Assembly (NCBI RefSeq): GCF_001509795.1
Contig: NZ_LLZN01000037.1
Coordinates: 1-64,000 of the forward strand
Direction: 5' to 3'
Source: Streptomyces sp. NRRL WC-3605
Lineage (GTDB): Bacteria > Actinomycetota > Actinomycetes > Streptomycetales > Streptomycetaceae
Length of the DNA stretch: 64,000 nucleotides
Numbering within the stretch: position 1 is the first letter of the stretch; each line of letters begins with the position of its first letter. This document shows, one piece after another, positions 42,372-49,904 of this stretch. The notes under the pieces are model-generated. The model had not been told where the DNA came from. It saw only the letters and a list, made by a program, of their open reading frames with translations, and ran no database searches. Position numbers and translations under genes: made by a program.

Positions 42372-42692
42372 CGGCGCTCCCTCCGATCGCGGGAAGACCT
42401 CCTTCTCCCAGGATGAGGGCGGGTGGCTCGGGGAGCGAACGGAAGAGCGCATCTCTGAAGCCGCCACCATCGGCTGTGTTCGGTGGTGTACAGACAGCGT
42501 CTGCGACGGTCCGTGTGCGTCCTGTGCCTCGCTGTTCGTCGGGTGGGCCCTCAAAGCCCGTGTGTGCCAAGCTGACAGAGGCCCCGACGACGTCTTTCGG
42601 CCGGACCGCATCGATCGGCGGGGCCGACTCCGGTGCGCGTCGAACGCCGCAGCGCGCGCGTTGCACCGGCCGTGCCACAGGGAGGCCGATCA
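42372..42692. other. 321-base divergent promoter region
   Basis: No gene is visible. It must hold promoters for the MDR oxidoreductase (leftward) and the NmrA-type gene (rightward). A small inverted repeat, CAGAC-AGC-GTCTG (42491-42503), is the only symmetric element I noticed; it may be chance. Confidence 0.4.
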
Positions 42693-43598
42693 ATGCCTTC
42701 GCGTGAGACCGTACTCGTCACCGGTGCCGGGGGCGTGGGACGACTGGTGATCGAGGACCTGCGCACACACGACGTGCCGGTACGTGTCATGGTGCGCCGT
42801 GATGACGACCGTGCGGCCGAGTTCCGACGGTTCGGCGCGGATGTGGTCCTGGGGGACCTCACCCGGCCCGAGACCGTCGCCGCCGGCCTGCGGGATGTCG
42901 GGCGGATGTACTTCGCGATGCCCGTGTCCCGCGATCACCTGCTGGCGGCGACCGTCGTGGCGAGCGTGGCCAAGGAATGCGGAACTCTGGACGCCCTGGT
43001 CGGGATGTCCCAGATGACGGTGTCGCAGATGACGGCCACGAGCACGGACGAGTCCCACCAGCAACGGTTGCACTGGCTGGCCGAGCAGGTGCTGAACTGG
43101 TCGGGACTGCCGGTGATCCATATCCGGCCCACCTCGTTCCTCGACAACCCGCTCTTCACCTCGGCCGCGGCACAGTCGATCAAGAGGGACGGAACGCTCG
43201 CCCTGCCCTTCGGTGCCGGGCGAACATCGCCCGTCGCGGTCAGCGACGTCGCGCGGGTGGCCGCCACCGTGCTCCGGGACCCGCGAGGACACATCGGCAA
43301 CGTCTACGAGCTGACCGGACCACGGACGATGGACATGGAGGAGATGGCCGAGTCGTTCTCCCGGGCACTGGGACGTCCGATCACCTACGCCGACGTGCCG
43401 CTCGAACAGTGGCGCACCCAGGTACTGGCCGGGCTCGGTCTGCCCCGGCACATCGAGGAGCACATCGTCACCATGTGCCGACTGCACCAGGAGAACCGTT
43501 ACGACCGGGCGACGGACGACGTCGCGCGTCTGACGGGCGTACCGGCGCAGACCATCGAGCAGTTCGTCTCCGATCGCAGGGGCCTCTACGTCGACTGA
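42693..43598 (+). CDS. NmrA-type NAD(P)-binding protein
   Basis: The 301-aa protein starts at ATG 42693 after AGGGAGG. It is an atypical SDR with the dinucleotide loop VLVTGAGGVGRLVIEDLR. It has MVRRDDDRAAEF, where NADPH would be recognised, and DVVLGDLTRPETV, then the later VSDVARVAATVLRDPRGHIG. The active-site Tyr/Lys pair of classical SDRs is not evident, which fits NmrA-like redox sensors or quinone reductases of the QOR2 type. It is divergent from a quinone-reductase-like gene. Confidence 0.85.
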   Translation: MPSRETVLVTGAGGVGRLVIEDLRTHDVPVRVMVRRDDDRAAEFRRFGADVVLGDLTRPETVAAGLRDVGRMYFAMPVSRDHLLAATVVASVAKECGTLDALVGMSQMTVSQMTATSTDESHQQRLHWLAEQVLNWSGLPVIHIRPTSFLDNPLFTSAAAQSIKRDGTLALPFGAGRTSPVAVSDVARVAATVLRDPRGHIGNVYELTGPRTMDMEEMAESFSRALGRPITYADVPLEQWRTQVLAGLGLPRHIEEHIVTMCRLHQENRYDRATDDVARLTGVPAQTIEQFVSDRRGLYVD

Positions 43599-43642
43599 GT
43601 CCGGTCGGGGCAGCCAGGCCGGCGGCGCCTTCGTCCAGGGCG

Positions 43643-44293
43643 TCAGGGCCGGCTGAGCGGCGGGAGATCCTCCGCCGAGATGCGCTCCCCGGCGCGGGCC
43701 TCCTCGGCCTCGATCTGCCGCGCGGCGTCGAGAACTCCGTTCAGGCTGCCCCCGGGGATGATCACGGCGCCGGAGGGGTCGGCGAAGGCGTAGTCGCCGG
43801 GAGTGACGCACACTCCTGCGAACTCGACGGCCACGTCCGCCGCGTAGGGCATCACCGTGTCGCCACCCCATCGTGTGGCTTCACCCCGGCACCAGGTGGA
43901 GAAGGGGTACCCGCGCAACTGCCCGAAGTCCCGTAGCCGGCCGTCGGCCATGACGCCCGCCAGCCCGTGCCGGACCGCCCTCACCAGCTTGGTGCCGCCG
44001 CCGTGGGACGCCTCCGGGTGACCTCCGCTCGAGAGCACGAGGACCTTTCCCCGCGGCGAGTTGCCGAGCGCCGGGTAGAAGAAGTCCGCGAAGGTCCCGG
44101 ACGACTCCTCCAGGTCGTCCCGCCAGGGCATGAACGCGATGGTGGCCACCGGGCCGAAGAGGGGCCGGCCCGGATCCGGACTCGTCAGTGGCAGGATGTG
44201 CGCACGGTGGCGGTGCAGGCGCCCCATGGCGTCCACGAGCGCGGCGCAGCCGAGGGCACTCAGATCGTCCCCGAGGGGTGGAACGTCACTCAC
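43643..44293 (-). CDS. RraA-family protein (HMG-aldolase-like)
   Basis: The 216-aa protein is read from GTG 44293 (GGGAGG upstream). The family motif is intact: HGLAGVMADGRLRDFGQLR (about 114-132), where D and R of the GxxxDGxxRD motif bind divalent metal and pyruvate-type substrates in 4-hydroxy-4-methyl-2-oxoglutarate aldolases. An FADPSGAVIIPGG turn follows. RraA of E. coli instead inhibits RNase E. Which role applies here cannot be told; no aromatic-acid degradation genes flank it. Confidence 0.8.
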   Translation of the reverse strand: MSDVPPLGDDLSALGCAALVDAMGRLHRHRAHILPLTSPDPGRPLFGPVATIAFMPWRDDLEESSGTFADFFYPALGNSPRGKVLVLSSGGHPEASHGGGTKLVRAVRHGLAGVMADGRLRDFGQLRGYPFSTWCRGEATRWGGDTVMPYAADVAVEFAGVCVTPGDYAFADPSGAVIIPGGSLNGVLDAARQIEAEEARAGERISAEDLPPLSRP

Positions 44294-44524
44294 TCTGCCT
44301 CCCGCGGTAGCGACGCGGCAATGGCGGACGGCTGACCCGGAGTCCGGATTCCTCACCTGTCTCGCGACGCCACAGCGCCGGAGCACCCACTGTTCCGGCG
44401 CCGGCCGTCCGACGGCCGGCATCCAGGACCGAGCAGGAAGACCGCCACGTGATCCGATTGTCGCGCGGGAGAGCCTGGGGGCAACCGGGGGAGCCCGGCC
44501 CGGTGCGGGGCCGTGTGCGAGGGC

Positions 44525-45826
44525 TCAGTCCGGGATGACCACACCCTCGGACGAGCCGCTGCCGATGCCCTGGCGATCGCTGGTGCGGGCCAGTGCGCGG
44601 CGGGACTCGTCGGGGTACTCCCGCTCCACAGCCGCATCGAGGAGGGTGAGTTGACCGCGTACCGCACCGCGCCGTTCGTGAGGCACGTCGGCCAGGAGAC
44701 CTTCCAGCATGGCCCGCAACCGCCTGCACACCTGCAGTGAGCCGACTCCGTACTCACGGATCTCGGTGACGCCGAGTTCGAGGTACTCCTCCCAGTCGCG
44801 TCCGGGTACGACCACCCGGGGCACGTCCCGCTTGTCTCCGAACACATGGCGGCCGGACAGTTCCGACCTTCCCACGGTGTGGAGGAAGACCTCGATGTGG
44901 TTGAGGACCTGCACAGCCGTCGTGGGGTCGTTCACGGCCGCCGACAGGGCGCGTGCGGCGATGTCGACGAGAACGCGCAGGGCGAACGCGGGATCCTGCT
45001 CGATGGTCCGCTCGGCGCCCAGGGCCACCAGACCGGCGAGTCGACGCGCATCCAGCGGTACGCGAGGAGTCCCGTGCACTTCCAGCAGAACGGCGCCGGG
45101 AGGGACGAAGTCTCCCACCCGGTGGGCCACGACCAGGACGCAGTCGTGACGCGCGGCCATCGCGACGAGTTCGGCCACGCCCACCCCCTGAACGGCACCG
45201 CCGCCGGTGCAGGGCACGATCATCGTCGGCATGCTGTCGGGCGGATGAGCCGGCTCGTCGAGGAGCGGGCGATGGCGCTTGTCCCGCAGGTACCCGCCAA
45301 GGACGCCGAGTCCCGTACGGCAGACCATGTCGGCGATGGCTACGGGACGCAGGTCGTGAGCGAACCGGTTGAGGTAGACCAGCAGCATCACCAGACTGAG
45401 GGCTACGGCCAGTCCGGCGACCGTGACGCCCAGATCGGGCACTGTCCCGGGTTCGATCCTGCGGAGCAGGGTGAACGCGAAGGCGAAGGTGCCCGCGAAG
45501 GTGGCCAGGACGAGCTTCTGCAACCGGTTGCGGTACCACAGGCGCATGTAGCGTGGAGACAGCGTTCCGGTGGCCTGCTGAACCACGAGGACACTGATGG
45601 TGACGACGAACCCCAGCAGGGCGACCATGGCTCCCACGATGGCGGTCAGGACGCCTGATGCCGTGGTGGCGGTGTACCGCCACCCGGTCGGCACCCCCCA
45701 CATGTCGTCCACCGCGAGAGCGACCTCGCCCAGCAGCGCTCCCAGGACAAGGCCGAGAACCGGCAGGATCCACAGGCTGGTCCTGGCGTACTGCCTCAGC
45801 TGGAACCGGAAAGCCCAGATCAGCAT
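44525..45826 (-). CDS. DUF2254 membrane protein
   Basis: The 433-aa protein starts at ATG 45826 after GGAGG (a TTG at 45865 in frame is less likely). Four membrane segments fall in the first 155 residues (VLGLVLGALLGEVAL, GAMVALLGFVVTISVLVVQQA, LVLATFAGTFAFAFTLL, LAVALSLVMLLVYLNRF). The soluble part follows, with VVAHRVGDFVPPGAVLLEVHG and ALRVLVDIAARALSAAVNDPTTAVQVL, the strongest family signature. The function of DUF2254 is unknown. It lies among redox genes on the minus strand with no overlap. Confidence 0.85.
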   Translation of the reverse strand: MLIWAFRFQLRQYARTSLWILPVLGLVLGALLGEVALAVDDMWGVPTGWRYTATTASGVLTAIVGAMVALLGFVVTISVLVVQQATGTLSPRYMRLWYRNRLQKLVLATFAGTFAFAFTLLRRIEPGTVPDLGVTVAGLAVALSLVMLLVYLNRFAHDLRPVAIADMVCRTGLGVLGGYLRDKRHRPLLDEPAHPPDSMPTMIVPCTGGGAVQGVGVAELVAMAARHDCVLVVAHRVGDFVPPGAVLLEVHGTPRVPLDARRLAGLVALGAERTIEQDPAFALRVLVDIAARALSAAVNDPTTAVQVLNHIEVFLHTVGRSELSGRHVFGDKRDVPRVVVPGRDWEEYLELGVTEIREYGVGSLQVCRRLRAMLEGLLADVPHERRGAVRGQLTLLDAAVEREYPDESRRALARTSDRQGIGSGSSEGVVIPD

Positions 45827-45906
45827 GGGCAACCTCCGCAGGGGCCGAGGTCGGGCCGTCGTCAAGATGCACGTGATCCGGCCCTGTCACCTGACGTGAC
45901 GAAGTG

Positions 45907-47361
45907 CTACTGGTCGGGGCGATCCCGGTAGGTCTCGAGAATGCGCAGCCAGACCTCGCTGATCGTCGGGAAGGCGGGAACGGTGTGCCACAGCCGCTCC
46001 ACCGGCATCTCACTGGTGATCGCGACGCCGGCTGAGTACAGCAGCTCCTGAGTTCCGGGACCCACGAAGGTGACGCCGACGATGGTGTTGCGGTCCGTGT
46101 CGATCAACACCCGTGCCTTGCCGCTGTAGCCGTCGGCGTACTGGACTGCGCCGGCCAGGCGCCCGATGTCGTAGTCCACGACGTCGACGTGGCGTCCAGT
46201 GCGCTCCGCGTCCTGGGTCGTCAGTCCCACACTGGCCACCTCCGGCTCGCTGAAGACCACTTGGGGTACGGCGGCGCTGTCGGCCGTCGGGGCATGCGCG
46301 CCCCACCTGCCGTCGTCGAGGGGCTCGTTCCTGGCGCGCGCTGCGATCAGGGGGCCGGCGATGCGAGCCTGGTACTTCCCCTGGTGGGTCATCAGCGCAC
46401 GGTGGTTCACGTCACCGACCGCGTAGAGCCATCCGTCGGTCACGTCGGTCACGCGGAAGGAGTCGTCCACGTCCAGCCAGCTGCCCGGGGTCAGACCGAC
46501 GGTCTCCAGTCCGATGTCCTGTGTGTGAGGCGCGCGTCCGGTCGCGAACAGGATCTCGTCGGCTACCAGGGATTGCCCGTCGTCCAGGGTGATCCGGACG
46601 GGACTTCCCGCACCGTTCTCCCGGACGACCCCGGTGACGGAGGTCCCGAAGCGCAGCTCCGCACCGGCTTCCCGCAGGGCCTGCGTCACCATCTCACCGG
46701 CGAAGGGCTCCATGCGGTTGAGGATGCCCTTGGTCCCGCGCACCAGCATGGTGACGTGGGATCCCAGCGCCTGAAAGGCGGTGGCCATCTCGACGGCCAC
46801 CACACCGCCTCCTACCACGGCGAGGCGCTCCGGCACATGGCGGGCGGCGGTCGCGTCGCGGTTGGTCCAGGGACGCACCGTGTCGAGCCCCGGAAGGTCG
46901 GGAAACGCCGTGACGGTGCCCGTGGCGACGCAGACGGCATGCCGGGCGGTGAGCCGTATGGCGTCGCCGCTCCCGGTATCGACGACGACCTGGCGCGGAC
47001 CATCCAGTCGGCCGTGGCCGCGCACCAGATCCACGGAGACGGACTCGAGCCAGTCGACTTGGTCGTCGTCCTTCCAGTACGCAGCCATCTTGTCGCGGTG
47101 GGCGAAGACCGCGGGAATGTCCAGCGGCCCTTGGACGGCCCGTCGCAGTCCGGGGACCTTGCGGGCGTCGGCGCGCGCCAGCACTGGACGCAGCAGTGCC
47201 TTACTGGGCTCGCATGCCCAGAACGAGCATTCTCCACCGAGCAGTTCGTTCTCCACGATCACCGAGGTGAGTCCGGCGGCGCTCGTACGATCCGCCACGT
47301 TCTCCCCCGCGGGACCGGCACCGAGGACCACCACGTCGTAGGTGCGTGAAGTGTCATTCAT
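45907..47361 (-). CDS. dihydrolipoamide dehydrogenase/mercuric reductase-like flavoprotein
   Basis: The 484-aa class I pyridine-nucleotide disulfide oxidoreductase starts at ATG 47361. Its FAD loop is VVLGAGPAGENVADR. The redox disulfide is C45-SFWA-C50 in LLGGECSFWACEPSKAL; the usual sequence is GGTCLNxGCIPSK. The NAD loop is LAVVGGGVVAVEMATAF, and the end has HTVPAFPTISE in place of HAHPT-x-SE. The spacing of cysteines is normal, but the residues around them are changed, so it is probably neither a true lipoamide dehydrogenase nor a mercuric reductase. No dehydrogenase-complex genes flank it. Substrate unknown. Confidence 0.85.
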   Translation of the reverse strand: MNDTSRTYDVVVLGAGPAGENVADRTSAAGLTSVIVENELLGGECSFWACEPSKALLRPVLARADARKVPGLRRAVQGPLDIPAVFAHRDKMAAYWKDDDQVDWLESVSVDLVRGHGRLDGPRQVVVDTGSGDAIRLTARHAVCVATGTVTAFPDLPGLDTVRPWTNRDATAARHVPERLAVVGGGVVAVEMATAFQALGSHVTMLVRGTKGILNRMEPFAGEMVTQALREAGAELRFGTSVTGVVRENGAGSPVRITLDDGQSLVADEILFATGRAPHTQDIGLETVGLTPGSWLDVDDSFRVTDVTDGWLYAVGDVNHRALMTHQGKYQARIAGPLIAARARNEPLDDGRWGAHAPTADSAAVPQVVFSEPEVASVGLTTQDAERTGRHVDVVDYDIGRLAGAVQYADGYSGKARVLIDTDRNTIVGVTFVGPGTQELLYSAGVAITSEMPVERLWHTVPAFPTISEVWLRILETYRDRPDQ

Positions 47362-48273
47362 GCCTGCTCCCGTCAACATTCGGCTTCGATCGCTGGTGAC
47401 GCGCGCAAGCGGTGGGGCCGCTGCGTGACGCGGTCACTCGTGGGGTCGCGGCAGTGCTTCCCAGTCTCCTCTTCCGGTCGAGACATCGCCTGGTGGGCGG
47501 GCGCACCGAGATGTTCCGGACGTGGTGCAGGAGCGCCGGACCGCTCAGGTCCCCGGCCCAGCCTGGAGCGCTGCTCCGCGCTGCCTCGCGCTGCTACGAA
47601 CGACGCGCCCGCCTCACCACATGGGGCACGGTATGAACATCGGCGAAGCGCTCAGCAGGGGGTGACTTCGGGGCCGCCGGGGGGAGTGCCCAGGGCTCCA
47701 GCGTGCCGTCGCAGAATTCGGCGGCAGACCGATCGACATGTCGGCCTCCGCCCACGCGTGGAGGACTCCTACAAGATCCTCGCGGATACCGCGGAGATGG
47801 TGGTATTCGTCAGCACGGTGCCCAGGGCGTCCTCCAGCAAGGTCCAGTTGATGGCGGCAGGCACGGATCGACGGTTCTCGACGAGTCGGATTTCCGCCCG
47901 ATCGGCGCAACTCACTCGGGCGGCGTAGCATGACCGGAAGAGTCAAAGCCGATCCTGCCATCAGTATCCGTCAGGGTTCGCGCACTTTTGGCTGCTGTCC
48001 CGAGCGACGCCGGCGCCCGTGTTGACTGGTCGGCCGGGCCCGCGAGCACCTGTCGGAGGGCGAGCGAGGGCCTGCGAGTCCGACCGCGGCACAGACAGGC
48101 GACGGCTGTGCCGATGGGGGAGGAATGCGCGGCGCCAGCAGAATACCTGTCGTGGGGCGTGCGCACGTTTCCAAATACGTAGCCGCCTTCTCCTCACGCT
48201 TCTGGCCTCATCAACCCCCATAAACTCACGCGCTGCATCGACTCGCTTTCCCCGTGAGTGGAGGAGGAAGGAA
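47362..48273. other. 912-base gap between divergent genes
   Basis: No convincing gene is seen. A short plus-strand stretch around 47750-47860 (EDSYKILADTAEMVVFVS) has protein-like composition but no start, family or consistent codon bias. The last 100 bases become AT-richer and carry the promoter of the RidA gene. This may be decayed DNA. Confidence 0.4.
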
Positions 48274-48681
48274 ATGAGCTCCGTTCCCCACGAAAGTTAC
48301 GAGTACGGCGTGCCGTGGGAGTCTGCCTTCGGCTACAGCCAGGCTGTACGCGCGGGCAACACGCTCTACGTGTCGGGCCAGTTGTCGCACGACGAGTCAG
48401 GAAGCTTCATCGGGCCCGGCGACTTCGAGCTCCAGGTCAGGAGCACCCTGCAGAATCTGGACCGGGTTCTCGACCAATACGGCGCAGCGCGCAACCAAAT
48501 AGTCGAAACAACCGTTCTCGTCAAGGAGCTGCGCAAGCACTTCGACACGGTCGCCCGACTGCACGCGGAGTACTGCGGCGAGAACCGGCCCACCAGCACC
48601 GTCATGGGGGTGTCCGAACTCGCACTGCCCGAGCAATTGATCGAGATCGGTGCCGTGGTCCGTCTCGACCTCGAGTCCTGA
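48274..48681 (+). CDS. RidA/YjgF-family protein
   Basis: The 135-aa protein starts at ATG 48274 behind an ideal ribosome binding site (GGAGGAAGGAA). It has the family core: YSQAVRAGNTLYVSGQLSHD, LQVRSTLQNLDRVLDQYGA, IVETTVLVKELRKHF, and ELALPEQLIEIGAVVRLDL. True RidA hydrolyses reactive enamines and imines from PLP enzymes and needs an arginine near the end (Pxx-R-x-x-V). Here the loop reads RPTSTVMGVSE, so the arginine is shifted and activity is uncertain. This is one of the Rid subfamilies of unclear role. Confidence 0.85.
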   Translation: MSSVPHESYEYGVPWESAFGYSQAVRAGNTLYVSGQLSHDESGSFIGPGDFELQVRSTLQNLDRVLDQYGAARNQIVETTVLVKELRKHFDTVARLHAEYCGENRPTSTVMGVSELALPEQLIEIGAVVRLDLES

Positions 48682-48753
48682 AGCAAGCGCTGCGAGGTCT
48701 GAGCCTGCCGAGCCGGCGGCACCGCCTTCTTGGTCCGCAGGGAAGGCAATTCG

Positions 48754-49755
48754 ATGTCACGCACTGCACCCGGCATCGCACAAGAATGGCCCCGCCTCAG
48801 GTTGGACGACTGGACGGAGACCCGCACGGCGTTGCATTTGTGGTCACAGATAGTCGGAAAGATTCGAATGTCTCGCACGCCGCTCATCAACCACTGGTGG
48901 GCTGTCACCCTCTACGTCACGCCCAGAGGTCTGTCCACATCAGGAATCGACTGCCCGCAGGGCATGTTCGACATCGAATTCGACTTCGTCGAGCACGGGC
49001 TGACCGTACGGGGGAGCGATGGAAGCATCCGCGGATTCGAACTGACCACCATGTCAGTGGCGGATTTCTACACCCGAATTGTCGAGAACCTTGCGGCTCT
49101 AGGCGTGGAAACGGCCATTCAGACTCGGCCCAACGAGGTTGAAGAGGCACTTGATTTCACGGAGGATCACCAGGTTCGAGCGTATGACTCGCGTGCGGCC
49201 AACCTGTTCTGGCGGCAGCTGTTGCAAGCGCACCGGGGATTTGTGCGGTTCAGGGCTCACTTCACTGGGAAGGTGAGCCCGGTCCACTTTTTCTGGGGTG
49301 GATTCGATCTGGCGTGCACACGCTTCTCGGGAAAGCCGGCCCCCAAGCATGCCGGCGGAGCTCCGAATTGTGGTGACTGGGTCATGGTCGAGGGCTACTC
49401 GCACGAACTGAGTAGCTGCGGGTTCTGGCCCGGGGGTGGCGAGGAAGGAGCCTTCTACTCCTACGCCTACCCGGAGCCCGAGGGATACGCGGAGGCGGCC
49501 GTGATGCCGACGGAGGCCTACTACAGCAAGGACTTCGGCCAGTTCCTCCTCCCGTACGAGAGAGTACGCACGTCACGCGACCCCGATCTGGCTCTCTCGG
49601 CGTTCCTGCACAGCACCTACGATGCCGCGGCTGACTGCGGCAAGTGGGACAGGGAGGCTCTTGAGACCGACCCGCAACGCTGGGCCACGGAGCGCAGTCG
49701 CACTCGCCGGACGGGCCTTCCACCCTCGGCGAGTCCGAGCCCGGAACCGAGGTGA
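48754..49755 (+). CDS. DUF5996-family protein
   Basis: The 333-aa protein starts at ATG 48754 after AGGGAAGG. It matches DUF5996 throughout: EWPRLRLDDWTETRTALHLW, then RTPLINHWWAVTLYVTPRGL, MFDIEFDFVEHGLTV, KVSPVHFFWGGFDLACTRFSG, YSHELSSCGFWPGGG and FLHSTYDAAADCGKWDREAL. The function is unknown. Codon use is somewhat less GC-biased than in its neighbours. The last 20 residues (Ser, Pro and Arg rich) run past the family end, and the stop lies in the first of two 21-bp tandem repeats. Confidence 0.85.
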   Translation: MSRTAPGIAQEWPRLRLDDWTETRTALHLWSQIVGKIRMSRTPLINHWWAVTLYVTPRGLSTSGIDCPQGMFDIEFDFVEHGLTVRGSDGSIRGFELTTMSVADFYTRIVENLAALGVETAIQTRPNEVEEALDFTEDHQVRAYDSRAANLFWRQLLQAHRGFVRFRAHFTGKVSPVHFFWGGFDLACTRFSGKPAPKHAGGAPNCGDWVMVEGYSHELSSCGFWPGGGEEGAFYSYAYPEPEGYAEAAVMPTEAYYSKDFGQFLLPYERVRTSRDPDLALSAFLHSTYDAAADCGKWDREALETDPQRWATERSRTRRTGLPPSASPSPEPR

Positions 49756-49787
49756 CGATCCGCTTGACCGAGGTGACGATCCGCTTG
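49746..49787 (+). repeat. two perfect tandem 21-bp repeats at a gene end
   Basis: The 21-base unit starting ACCGAGGTGACGATCCGC occurs at 49746-49766 and 49767-49787. The first copy contains the stop codon of the DUF5996 gene. The length is a multiple of three, and neither copy extends a recognisable protein. A small slippage duplication is the simplest reading. Confidence 0.85.
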
Positions 49788-49904
49788 GCCGACGCGGACG
49801 TGTCCGCCGAGGACGAAGCGGGGCGTCGGCGTCTCCCCGGCTCCGGGCCTGCACAGGAGAGCTTGACGACTACGACGTGTCCTCGATCGCGAGGATTTCT
49901 GCCG

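Noticed and set aside
42491..42503. CAGAC-AGC-GTCTG inverted repeat as a member of the AGACAG palindrome family
   Set aside because: The right arm does not continue as CTGTCT, so it does not share the spacing of the sites at 13847 and 15272; 5-bp arms are expected by chance.
47425..47928. Plus-strand frame containing EDSYKILADTAEMVVF
   Set aside because: The protein-like patch is short, the rest is Arg/Ser-rich, and no start signal or homologous family is evident. Noted in the gap entry only.
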